A stretch of DNA of 64,000 bases from Pegea sp. RAD2-039 (Eukaryota > Chordata > Thaliacea > Salpida > Salpidae). Below are positions 43,232 through 56,000 of the stretch, piece by piece. The stretch spans positions 2,170,001 to 2,234,000 of the forward strand of contig JAQGEQ010000071.1 of NCBI GenBank assembly GCA_034620365.1. The letters run 5' to 3'. A program made the position numbers and the translations under genes. The notes under the pieces are model-generated. The model did not search any database. It saw only the letters and a list, made by a program, of their open reading frames with translations, and had not been told where the DNA came from. The stretch's first letter is position 1, and every line of letters begins with the position of its first letter.

Positions 43232-46200
43232 TTAGGAATAATTGATTTTGGTTGCAGACTTCACTTCGTAGTAGCCACTTTCCTGTAAAACTCTTTCAAT
43301 CATCATTTGCATCTGACTGTAAGTGATTTCTTCTTCATAGAAAGAAGATTTCTTCAAACTCTCTTCTGAAGTTTTTCGATTTAAATTTTTCGCGTCAAAA
43401 ACGAAGCTAACATCGATGACGTCATGAGAGCCGTTTAGAAGTTTCTTCATTTCCATTTTGAGAGAGTCTGAACGATGTGAAGGAGTAAAAAGGATCCGTT
43501 TGTACTTGGAGATGATTCTTCTCCGGAAGTTAATCACTGTCGTCGGGGGAAGCTTAAAAGATGACGATAAAGTCGTGAAGTGATGACGTCATCAACTAAC
43601 TTGATCGATGTAGATGATCTTATGTAATTGCATCAAGGTCTTAGTGACTGGATCATCAATTTCACGGACTTTATTCGGAGAAATCGACAAAATTCGGGAA
43701 GAGCTTGCTGATGAAACTGAGAAGATAAAAAAGTAGAAAAAGAAAATTCGAAAGAAAATCTGAAAACCTGGTCGACTCCTAGCAGAAGATGCTCCGGACT
43801 CGATCTCTTTGGTAGATAGGGAAGAAGATCTAACCTCTCTGTTAGATGAAGACCCTGATTCTGATCCATCCCAAACAGTAAACTCGAGATCTCGCATCTT
43901 TTGAGACCTGATTTTATTCATCTTTTCATCATCTGCAATATTCAAAGATTAAATCAAAGATGAGGAAGATCAAATTGAAGACCTAACAAGAAAACTTCAT
44001 CGGAATTTGATCTTGAATTTGCACGAAGATTCAACCTCCCAACATGATCCTATATAAAATCAACATTTTAAGTTCAACATCGCAAAACTAGAGATGAGGA
44101 ACCTGTGAAGCTTGAAAGAGAGTTTGATAATCCAACTTGTTCCGAAGAGCCTCGTGAAAGTGTCTTTGAGTTCTTCTTCTCTCTTTTTCTAATTTCTTCT
44201 CAATTTTGATTCTTTCATTTTCTAGTTGATCTGTAAAAGTCATCATCCGACTAGCGATGACTCCACAGACTTCTAATATGTTCGGACGTTTGTTGCTGTC
44301 GGTCGTTAGGCATCTAAAGATAAAGATCAGGAAGTGATGAGGATCAGGAAGTGATGAGGATCAGGAAGTGATGAAGATCAGAAAGTGATGAAGATCAGGA
44401 GGTGATGAGGATCAAAAAGTGATGAGGATCAGGAAGTGATGGGGATCAGGAAGTGATGAGAATCAAAAAGTGATGATTAGAAAGTGATGAGGATCTGGAA
44501 GTGATGAAGATCAGGAAGTGATAAAGATCAGGAAGTGATGAAGATCAGGAAGTAATGAGAATGAGACCTGTCTACTGTGATGCTAACAAGGTTTGAATAT
44601 CCTCTTTCACTTGAAATTCTTTCAAATGTACCTTCTACAATCTTTTTTGCTAATGTTAACATATTTGAAGCATTAAATGGAACTTCTAATGTAGCCATTT
44701 GAAACAACAAACAACCTACAAACAAATCAGTAAAATTTATCGCGTACTTATGACGTCAACACCTTTTTTGTGACTTCATTACCTAACGCCCAGATGTCAG
44801 CTTTTTCACTGTAGGGTTCACTTTTTATGATTTCAGGGCACCAGTAAAGAATGGTGCCAACCGCTGACGTCATCTCTGATTTATCGCGTTTATGCTTTGC
44901 TAACCCAAAATCAGCTGTTAGTACAAGAAGTGACGATATCAAAAAGTGTTGACGTCATAGGTGATGACGTACTTATAGTGACTTTATCGTTTTCAGACAA
45001 CATCACATTGTTTGCTGTTAGATCGCGATGAACAATTTTTTTGTCGATATGTAAATAGCGAAGAGCCAAGCACATCTGGAAAAGGACGAAAATGGCGTTT
45101 CCAAAAAAAGCCCAATAAACAAATACCTGAATAAAAATCTTCCAGATTCGATCTTCATTCATTCCCTTTTCTTTCTTTTCTTTCAATGAGGTAAAGTGTT
45201 CTTGTAATGAAGCTCCTTCAATCAATTCCATCTCGATATACAATTTGTCATCTGCAAATCTCGCGTTAGTTACCAAGCAACCAATCTGTTAATGTGCTGA
45301 TTACTTTCTTGAAAAGTCGATAAATATCTGACTACATTTGGATGACGTAATTGTTCGCGAATAATACTCAGTTCTCGAACAATTTCCGCGATTTCCTTCG
45401 ATTTGTTGCCACTACCAACTGTACTGATGTTCAACTCTTTCAAAGCAAGCGCTCGTTCAGAACTTCTACGTTTCACCTGAATAGTTTCCATGACAACAAA
45501 TAAAATTTTGATGACTTCATTACTTACGCGATACACACAACCAAAAGCTCCAGACCCGATGACGTCATAAATCGCGAAGTGACTGATGTAGCGTTTTGGG
45601 ATTTTATTACAATTCAGTTCAACAATTTCAGATTTTAATTCATTAATTTCAGTAGAGGTGAGAATATTTAAATTTTCGACTAGTGGACGATACACAGAAG
45701 AATCGCGAATAAAATGCCCGATGTCGATGAATTGCTGTGAAATGGGGAGCTTGTGGGGCTTTGGGCAGTTATTAAAGGGCACTTACCTGAAACATTTTGG
45801 GTTTAAACAACATTTTGAATATTTTCCGATTTCGTTCCAAAGAAAATAAGAATCTTAGAGCTCTAATCGAATTTATTTGAAGATCAAAAGCTGCTTGTTG
45901 ACATCTGTTGAATATGACGTCATGAAACGTCTATTGAGATAAGATGATGACGTCACTTGTCAGGATGAGGTTGAGGAACGATCAGTTGCGCGATGACGTA
46001 AACTCCATTGTTTTGAACGATACTTTGAGCACATCTTTCATCAATTGATAATTCCGCAATTGCTGTACAGACTGCCGAACTCAACTGTGTAATGTGACGT
46101 CATCAGTTGTGACGTCATCAGTTGTGATATGATCACCTGAAGTCGAGCGTTGAGAAGTTCGCGTTCTGATCGCGATTTAACAGCACCACCGCGTTTGTGC

Positions 46201-47547
46201 ATTAAAGTGAGACGAAAGTTCGATTTTTGGACTCCGCCGCTGGAAAGATCGCTTCGTCTGCAAGTCAAAGATCGCTCCCTGTGGAAACAGAAGTCATTTG
46301 AGGTGATCTGGAAGTCTGGAAGTCAAGCAAAACTAACTTGTGAAGAAGATTTAGAAGAAGAGGAATTCCTCCTAACAATCGAATTTCATTGGTTGTTTCA
46401 GGATCGCTACACAATCGCGTCAAAGTCCAAGTCACGTGCCAGAGAAGTTCACACTGCTCACAATCGTTGAGGATACTTAACAAGATTGGTAGAGAGTCGT
46501 AGATAAAGATCTAAAAAAGTCTGCATCAGATGAAGAGATTGAAGATAAAAGGGATCTCAACTTGTTCTCGGATGTTAGGATTAGAACTGAGAAGCCGAAG
46601 CAGGTTTGCAGCGTGTTGTTTTGATGAATCATCAAATTCTTGAATAATTTGCATAATAAAGTCGGTCACGTGATCATTACAGAAGTCTTCTTGGAGCTGT
46701 TTACTGTAGATGAAGATAGAAAGATGAAGATAGAGATAAAGATCAGAAGAGAATCACCTGTCAGCAAGAGCTATCAGGAAGATCAGAGAATAATGGAGAA
46801 TAGTGACGTCAGAAGCGCGAAGAAGCTTTATCATCATTTTATGGACAGATTTCTTCAATAAAATTGAATGATAAATTTTTTGAGTTGAGATTTTTTGAAA
46901 AATTCCTGAAATAATTGAAAAGATGAAAATAGGATTAAAAAGATGAAGATCAAAATCACTTGAAAGATGTTCTAAAAATTTTCCTTCATTTTTTAATTGA
47001 AGATATTCGGAAGTTTTTATTTGAAAAAAGTCAATAAAATTTTGAAGAGTTAACAAATCTTTCATCAAAAGATCTTGAAAGAATTGATCTCTGAAAAGAA
47101 TCCTTAGACACCAGATCATTCTAACTGAGTTGTTATCTTCAATTTTACTGTAAAAATTCTAGTTTTTCAAAAATGAAAGATTTTAAGAAGATTTTTACAT
47201 CAAATAGAGATTTTGGTTCAAAATTTCAACAAAAATTTGTTGAAAGAATTGTTGATGTTGATGATTGAAAAATTGGCATTCTTGTTGATAAAAACTGATG
47301 AACCAATCTAAGATTTCACCCAAACTATAAAAGAGAAATTAAAGAAAGATTTATGGAAGAATAATCTTTCTAACTTTTCTTCAAAACTTATTTTGTCTTT
47401 CAGTTTTGTTGTTTGAAAATGTTTCTGAAAAGAAAAAACCTTTTAAAATTTTTGTATTTTATAAAAATTAAGGTTTACTTCTTTTAGAAGTTTAATAATT
47501 TTCCTCAAACGGTTTTCTTCATCACTTTCAGACTCTGTTGATGACAT
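43232..47547 (-). CDS. NEK10: NIMA-related kinase NEK10
   Basis: I assembled 21 minus-strand exons in phase, giving 1016 aa (human about 1170). The first exon is 47547-47479 (MSSTESESDEENRL) and the last 43552-43232. The N-terminal half is a set of armadillo-like helices, for example LLWHVTWTLTRLC, IRLLGGIPLLL, NACAAALTEL-like VCTAIAELS and IRALRFLFSLERNR. The kinase domain follows in the middle, as in NEK10 and unlike other NEKs: GSGAFGCVYR, ALALKELN, FQENDKLYIEMELIEG, HRDLTANNVML, TDFGLAKHK, then CPE where APE is usual. Next comes a coiled coil (KKLEKERRRTQRHF). The C-terminal block PVTKTLMQLHKIIYIDQLPP ... QMQMMIERVLQESGYYE matches human. NEK10 is tied to motile cilia in mammals. Eleven TGACGTCA copies lie in or around the gene, some in exons and one across a donor. 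Confidence 0.95.
44316..44560 (-). repeat. 18-bp minisatellite in a NEK10 intron
   Basis: Roughly thirteen imperfect units of AGTGATGAGGATCAGGAA fill almost all of the 254-bp intron between exons 44313-44103 and 44715-44568. This is why that intron is about five times the usual length. Confidence 0.95.
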
Positions 47548-49587
47548 TTCAAAATAATTCTTTTAGAAATTAATTTGAAATTTCTACATTTCCATCAAAA
47601 TTCCTACTTAAAAGTTTCAACTATTTTGATCTGTTATTAAACAACAATTTTTTATAGACAAAAGAGACAGATTTGAAACAATTATGAAACCAGTTTTGTT
47701 TTGGCTTCAAATTAAAATGAAATTATGATAAAATAAAAATAAAATATTTTTTGTTTTAAAAATAAACTTGATAATAATTGCTTATCATAATGATAATAGT
47801 AAGTTTTAAAAATACTTATATAAATAAGAAATTTACAGATAATAAAGTCAAATTTAAGTAAATCTGATATAAGACCGTTAAACTAATGCAAAATCAAGTC
47901 TAAATTAAATACAATTTTCATCTAAATTGTACAGATTAATTTTTAAAAGAAAATATTTTTAGTGAAAAACAAAGAATATTTTAAAGTTAATACCAAATTT
48001 TGTCATCATTTGTTTAAAAAAACTTCTTTAGAAAATTATTTGCTTATGAAAATAATCTCATTTTTAGAAATAAAACTGAAATTAAACGAAGTTTAGCGTG
48101 CTTCAAGTAACAAGGTTACAACAGCGCCGAAAGTTACCAATTTATTACAAAAATAAAAAAATCATTTCATTTAAAGACTTTTACACTCTTATAGAAAACT
48201 TTTAGTTTTTTAAAGATTGAAATATAAAATTTTATGAAAATTGTTTCATTTTAAATGAACATTAAAAGATTATTTGACTTTCATAAAACTTTTACGCAAT
48301 ATAAAAATGAAGAACTTAACTAAATTTCTAATAGTTTTAAGGTCTTTAAGGAGTTTATTTTAAATTATGCTCTTTTTTAATAACTAAATTAGTAAACAAT
48401 ATTTTAATTTTACCATAAATTAAAAAAAATAAATTAAGAATAAAATATTCTTTGATAGATTTGATTAGACTGGTTTTACAAAAATTTGACAAAATCTTTC
48501 GCCTTGATTCAATTTTGGGATTTATATAAGTTTTTTTTTCAATTTTTCAGTTTTAGAAAATAGGAATAGTCTGCAAATAACTTAAAAATGAAATATTTAA
48601 TCACTAAAAGAAAATGTTAAAACAATTTTTTAAGATTCATATGTCGATTAGTTTTGTAAGGATTTATTTAATAGGAATTTAATAATTAACTCTTTAGCAT
48701 TATTAATCGTTATTAACTATTTTGTTCAAAGTAAATTAGTGGTTGAGGATTAATCAGTAAGAATGATAAGAATATTATTTGAAAAGTAAATCAGTGATTA
48801 CTAAAAAATACCTTAAAATTATCGTTTAATATAAAAAGAAAAATAATAAGTAGTTGAAGTTTTTCATTACATTTTAATTTAATTTGACTTTATAAGATAG
48901 GTAGGACTATAAACTAATTTATTGCTTAGATGTTTATCAAAATATATTTTATCAAGATATTGTTCTTAAGACACATTTTTAAATCAATGATATTTAACTT
49001 AAATATACATCAATATATTTTTAGCAAAATATTTTCTGATAATTCCGAAAATCCATTTTTCAGATAAATTTTTTATATATTTTGGTTTACTGAAAGTTAT
49101 AAGTGTAAACAATTTCAATAAACTATATAATTAAATTTGTCCTTGAAAATAAGCTTAAAACAAAAACTTATAATATGCCTATTTATAACTTTAAGATAAA
49201 AATAAACTATAGTAAATAGTTATAACAATAAGACATAAATAAACAAACGTGAGCCAGGTAACGTAGCTTTTGAAAAAAATGCTCTTTATTCTATCTATTC
49301 TGTGATTTTTATCATTTATCTATTTTATTTTTTGATGTATTTTTCTATAAATCGAAGAAATATTCAGACAAGTAAAAATATATTCAAGAACTTTCAAATT
49401 TAAATAATAAAACTGAAATTTAACTTGTGATTAGATCAAATACATATAAACTTTAGAAAGTCAACATTTGGTTTAGATTAAGTTGTACGAATCAAGTACT
49501 AATAGCTAGATATTAATGACAAACATTGGTGTTTGTATAGCTGTTATATTTTTAATAGCATTGATTTAGTGTGACTTTAATTACAAC
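47548..49587. other. AT-rich intergenic region
   Basis: NEK10 upstream flank and beyond. Nothing recognised, and no CRE palindromes. Confidence 0.4.
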
Positions 49588-49828
49588 TGTTGTGACCTAG
49601 TTAGTGTGGTGTAATTCAATTCTATATCAGAAGAATATTTTACTGTTTACGTAAATGTGTCATCAACTTTGCTATAGCGCCTTGCAAATTGATAGTTCAT
49701 TCTGTATGCTGACTGATGGGTAGTTCGTAGTTACTTGTTCTTGTTTCTAGTCACATTTTATATGTTGAATAAAGCTCTCTTAAAGAGTTATTATCCTTAT
49801 AGTTAAATACTTTACTTGAACTGTAACA
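49588..49828 (+). mobile_element. Possible solo LTR
   Basis: A 241-bp, less AT-rich block starts TGTTGTGACC and ends CTGTAACA, so its termini are TGTT...AACA. It has an AATAAAG about 60 bases from the right end, as an R/U5 boundary would. I could not see a matching target-site duplication (ACAAC left, GTTTA right), so the call is tentative. Confidence 0.35.
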
Positions 49829-51996
49829 GTTTAATTTTATTGAGTATTGGATAAAAATTACAAATTTGAACTGTTTATAAATGTTTATAAAATATAAACC
49901 AAAAAGCTAAAAATATATTTAGTCAATTTAACAAATTCACTTCTGAACTGATCATAAAAACGTAATGTAATTAGTTTTAAGATTCAAATACAAAACAAGA
50001 AGATTTTTTGAATCCCCTTGTGCTAAAGATGATTTTTTCATTTAGGTCGATTTAAAGGCCTATATTATAGAAGCTAATTTTGAGATAAAACCGAAGATTT
50101 TAATTACAAATTTCTACTCTTTTACTGATTTTTGAAAAATTTAAATTCCTGAATAATTGAAGATGCAAAAGTAGAAAAAATGTCATTTAGAGCTTCGTTC
50201 CTTCCTTACTGTTTTAAAACTTTGAATTTTTAATTAGTTCATTTACTTTATTTGTTTAGTTCGTAAAACTTTTAGATAAAGTTTAATCTTTATAAAAAAT
50301 ATAAATAGAAAAAAAAAAGTGATTAATTTATAGTTGTCAATAAGATTAACATTTATAATTTTTCTCAAAGCTTTTAAAATATTTTATATAACATGTTAAT
50401 TAAATTTCATTAAAAAATATTTTTATTAAAAAATTAAAAATTAAACAAAAAATTTAATTTAATTAATTTTTAATAAAAGCAACAATTGAAAATATTTTTT
50501 AATAAAAATATTAATCGTTGAATAAAAGTGTTCTAGAAATAAAATCAATTTTGGCACTTTGTAACTAACGGTTATTAGGTGTGTCTCACAAGGAAATAAA
50601 ATCAGAACTTCATAAAGTTCTTTGATCAATTCTCAAATAAATAAAACAGTTTTTTTAATAAAAATTTATGAAAAATATCTCATAAAACACAAGATAATGA
50701 TTTAGAAAACCTATCTTCTTTAACTTTAAAGCATTACGTCAAGAAATAAAGATTTTTCAGATATGACGATAATTTTATTACTGCAATGATGGTAAAAATA
50801 AGCCAATAGAAATAGAGATAGTGTTGGCGGTACGTTTGTTTTTGAATAGCTGTCGTTTACTTCTCTTTACTTTTTCCCTTTCCTTACCATATCACTCATT
50901 TGCTTGTGAGCACTTCTACTGAAACTTCCTAAATGTCTCATCTTAATTTGAGTGATATTTTGTCAATTTTTTTTAGTTGGATATGTTAATGTTGAATATG
51001 TATTTATTTGGTTTTTCTTTTATATTTAGTAATGTAAAAAAATGTTTTTAAATCTTTTATAACTTTGATTTTGTTCCTTTTTGATTTTGTTGCTTTTTGA
51101 TTTTCTTTTTTGATTTTGTTCCTTTTTGATTTTGTTAATGGAAATTTGTTCTAAAATAAATTTTCAAATTTATTCATTCAAACATGAATTTGTTAAAACT
51201 TTTGACTTTAATGTTTTTGGCTCAAGTTTTTTATAATATGTTTAGTTTTACATTATAACAATTTTATTCTAAAGTAACAAGTGAAGTTTTGAAAATAACA
51301 TTTTGGTTAAATGTTAAATCTTTTACCAAAAGTCTTCTTTCAATGAAATGTATATTTCTATTAATATTTGTTTTATGACAAATCTTGCTCAAACAAAACT
51401 TGTTTGACTAGAATGAAGTTTTCTTTTTCCAATTTTAGTTTGTTAAGTTTGAATGCTGTTTAAAAAAAGAGTATAATGTTTGGTATGAAAGTTATTTAAA
51501 AACTAACTTTATATATCAGTTAAATATTTGTAAATAATTTGATAAGTTTTTATGAAAGTGTTTTTAACTTTTATATTACTTTTACTTTCTTTAATTTTAA
51601 AAACTACAAAAGTGTTTTTTACACAGCTTATATAAATTTGTCTTTAAAACTAAATTTTGTTTCAATGATTCTATCTTTGTTATTCATTTTTTATTTCCTT
51701 GTGCTTTTAGAAAGTGGTTTAAAGATTTTATAAATTATTAAAATTTGTCTGAAAGCTTTTCAAATTTGTTAATCAACAAGTTTAAATTGAAAAGTTTTTC
51801 TATTTTCTAAAGTTTTACTTAAAACTTTGGATTTGTGTAAAAACTATTCCATAAGAATGTTTACAATTAAAAAAATAAAAATTTCTAAATATATTTATTT
51901 CAATTTCAACACAACTCTTGTATAAAAAGATTACTTTTTAATTTTAGGTTATTTTTATTAAGTTGGCATCAAGCTCTGATATATTTGAAATATAAA
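49829..51996. other. Intergenic, upstream of calmodulin copy A
   Basis: AT-rich. A less AT-rich stretch at about 50790-50930 could be the promoter or non-coding first exon of calmodulin A. At 51065-51140 an imperfect short repeat of TTTTTGATTTTGTTCC occurs four to five times. No other gene is recognised. Confidence 0.4.
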
Positions 51997-52726
<730 letters not shown>

Positions 52727-53096
52727 AACCATGGCAACCTTCTTATTGTTGCTGCGTCGCGGCTTCTGCGGCTGATTTCTCAGTTTTTCCATTCCAACAT
52801 TTACATATTTGCAAATTTTGGCGACGATTAATTTGATTGGTTTCGAGTCGGTCGACTCTTTTCGGTTTGATCTTTTCTATAAGTAGTAAAATCTCAACTT
52901 GTAAATCAGATTTGTGTCTTCAATTGATCAGATTTAGTTGAGTTTTCATCAAATGTATCTTTCTATGATTATTTAGTGATTCTGAGAAATATTTTTATGT
53001 GATTTCTATTTCTTATAAGAAAAAAGATTTAGAATCAGGTGAATTATCCGAAAATTTGTTGAAGACAGTTTTTGAAGTTGAGTTGAAGCTAATAAA
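52727..53096 (+). promoter_or_regulatory. 3' UTR of calmodulin A with poly(A) signal
   Basis: The 3' flank, unrelated to that of copy B, is moderately G+C-richer until about 52870. It reaches an AATAAA at 53091-53096, the likely poly(A) signal. Confidence 0.45.
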
Positions 53097-56000
53097 TGTC
53101 GAAATAGAATCATAAAGCTGCTAAATAATATATTTGAAAAAAGCTAATTTTGAGAAAGTTTGAGTTATTTATTATTGTTATTAATAAATGTAAAATAAAA
53201 TTTGGAATAAATAAAAAAGTTTATTTAAAAAGAAAAAATGAAAAGCTTGTAAATTGTAAATTTGAAAAAAGGTTGAATCATGAAAATTTATTCTCAAAAA
53301 ATTCTGAAATGTCAAATTATGAAAGTAAATGTGGTGATATTTCCTAATAAGGTAATAAAAATAGGATTTGTTCATTCATTAAATATTTCGACAAAAAAAA
53401 TGTTAAAATAAAAAAAGCTAAAAAAAAACAGCTTAATTTAATGTTTGGTCGGATAGAAACTGCTGAAGTGACTGCAATGCTGGTGGTGACGTCATCATAC
53501 GAATGACGTCATCGGCTATATTTAAAGTTGTTTTTTTTAATATATTTCTAATTTAATATACGGCTTTAATAGGTTAAAAGAAAACAATTCAACAACTTTT
53601 GGGTTATTTTTGAAGATTTTTTTTCTATTTAAGTTTATATTACTATTAAATTGTATCTAAATTAATTAAATTCAAACCAGTTCTTGAATTTCCAAACTCC
53701 ATACTATGTAGAAAACTGTGTTATTTTTCTCCATACTATGTAGAAAACTGTGTTATTTTTCTTTATTTAAAATAATATCTATCGATTAATACATTATATA
53801 AAAATTGTTTTAAGAAATTTCAAAAACTTTTAAAGAATTTATTTAAATTTTTGTTATATTTGTTCTGTTGAAACATCAAAAAATCAATTCTAACTACATT
53901 TAAAAATGTGACATTTTATAAATAATTTATATATACTAACATTAGGTAAAGAAAATTATAAGGTTTAAATGAAAAACTGATTATAAAACAAATAATTTCA
54001 AAAAGATTTTATCTGTACTTTTTGTTCAAAATAATAAACAGTTTTCTTTCAATTATAGTTTTGCTTATTAAAACGCAAATGACATCCAAAAGTTTGTATC
54101 TAGTAATTAAGTCGTTGTAAAATGATTGAAAACTATTTTGAAAAGTAAAAATAATGAGCAAAAAATTTAATAAAATATAAATAATATATTAAATGTTTAA
54201 ATAATGAACTATAAAAATCCAAAAGTTATACATTTTATATAATAAACACAAAACTTTGTCTTTATATGAGAAAGTTTAGTTTTTATTATCTGAACATTAA
54301 GGAAATGTAAATTTAGTATATTGATACTTTAGACCTCGAAATTTATGCTTAATAAAGTATATAAAAAGTAATATAAACTTTTGTTGGAAGTTTTAACATA
54401 TAAAGAGTTTATATATGAAAAGTAAACATATAATATCAATATTTGGAAAATAAAAATCATTTTGTAAATAAAGTTTTTTCTAAATTTATTTTAGGTAAAC
54501 AATTGCAGCATCATTGAATTTATAAATATTTATTTGATTGAAAGAAATAAGTTTTAAGCTGTAGTTAAACATTCAGGATAATTTTCATTAAAATAGTTTT
54601 AAAAATTTTAACTTGACTGTTTGGTTTATTTTTTCGATTGAAATAAATCTTCAACAAAAAGATTTCATTCAATAGATCATTAATGACGTCATTTGAGCGA
54701 TAAAGCTTTTTTAAACAGTAGTTTAATAGGTCTGAAAAACAGCAAAATACTTGATTAGACAGTGTTATGACTTTTAAAACCCTCTTAACTTTACAACATT
54801 TATTATTTGAGTAAAAAATTGACAATATGAAAATATTGAAATATAAATTTAAAGATGGAATCTATATCTTTAATCAATTTTTACAATTCACTAATGTCTA
54901 GATCCTTATATTTTCATTTCACAGAAAATTTGTAATTCCTATAAATTATTTTGTTTATTTTAAGATACATTTATTCACCTCTCAATTTGTTAAATGTTTG
55001 CTTATGGCGTGGAAATTTAATAAACCATTAAAACTCTACCTATACCTGTTTTGTTTTTCTCCAAGGTTACAGTATTTGTTTTAATTCAGAAATCTTTTAA
55101 TATTATTTTCCAATAGTAGAACAAACTGTTTGAGAAAACTAATAATGAAAATTTTATATTAAATCAAACTAAGATCATAAAAATATTCAAAGTTTAATTA
55201 TTGACTTTCTCAAAAAAATATTTTGAATTTATCAGTTTACAAAATTGTACTTTTAAAAACAGTTTGATGACATCATCAACTTTAAAACACTTAATGACGT
55301 CATCAATAGCCTAACTTTTCAAACATTTCTACTCAGTTTTATTTAGCAACGTAATTTATACCATATTTATAAAATTATTTATAAAATCTTTTACTAAAAG
55401 ATTTTTTTTGCCGAAAATAAATGATGTCACTTGAATTGGTGTAAATGATGTAATTGATGATGTTATTGACAATTTAGATAACCTACTAAAAATTTGAAAA
55501 ATTGTATTTTAAAAGTGAAATTGAATTTTTCAAAAAGCAAATAAAAGATTTAAAATTAGCTAAATTAAAATAAACTTTTAAATCAAGGTTTATAATTTAT
55601 TTAATGTTATTTTTTTAAATTAACATTCTAGGTTTTTGACCTTTACTTTTAAAAATATCCTGAAGACGAAAAATATATTTCTATTTAGAATTTTCTACTT
55701 TTTAATTCGATTACTTCAAAAAAAATTGTTTCAAATTAGGGGCCGAAATTTATCGAGATTAGATTTAAATGTAAATTTATTATATTTATTATAAATTTAG
55801 ATAATAATAATTTCAAATGTGTTTAACAAACAGTGTTTTGATTTTAGCATCTTTATTTTTAATTGGTAATTTAAACATTGTTAATTTCAAATAGCTGGTC
55901 TTGACAACTGAAATTATTTTAATCTTTTTTTTTTAGAATTTTATTCAGCAGCGCTCTTAGCGTCCAATAATTGAGCTTATATTAAATAAAAAATCTAACA

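Noticed and set aside
46150-46470. Plus-strand 106-codon frame
   Set aside because: Antisense to NEK10 armadillo exons that match the family in phase.
51539-51733. Plus-strand 64-codon hydrophobic frame before calmodulin A
   Set aside because: Phe/Leu/Asn-rich, as expected by chance in T-rich DNA; no start context or neighbouring exon.
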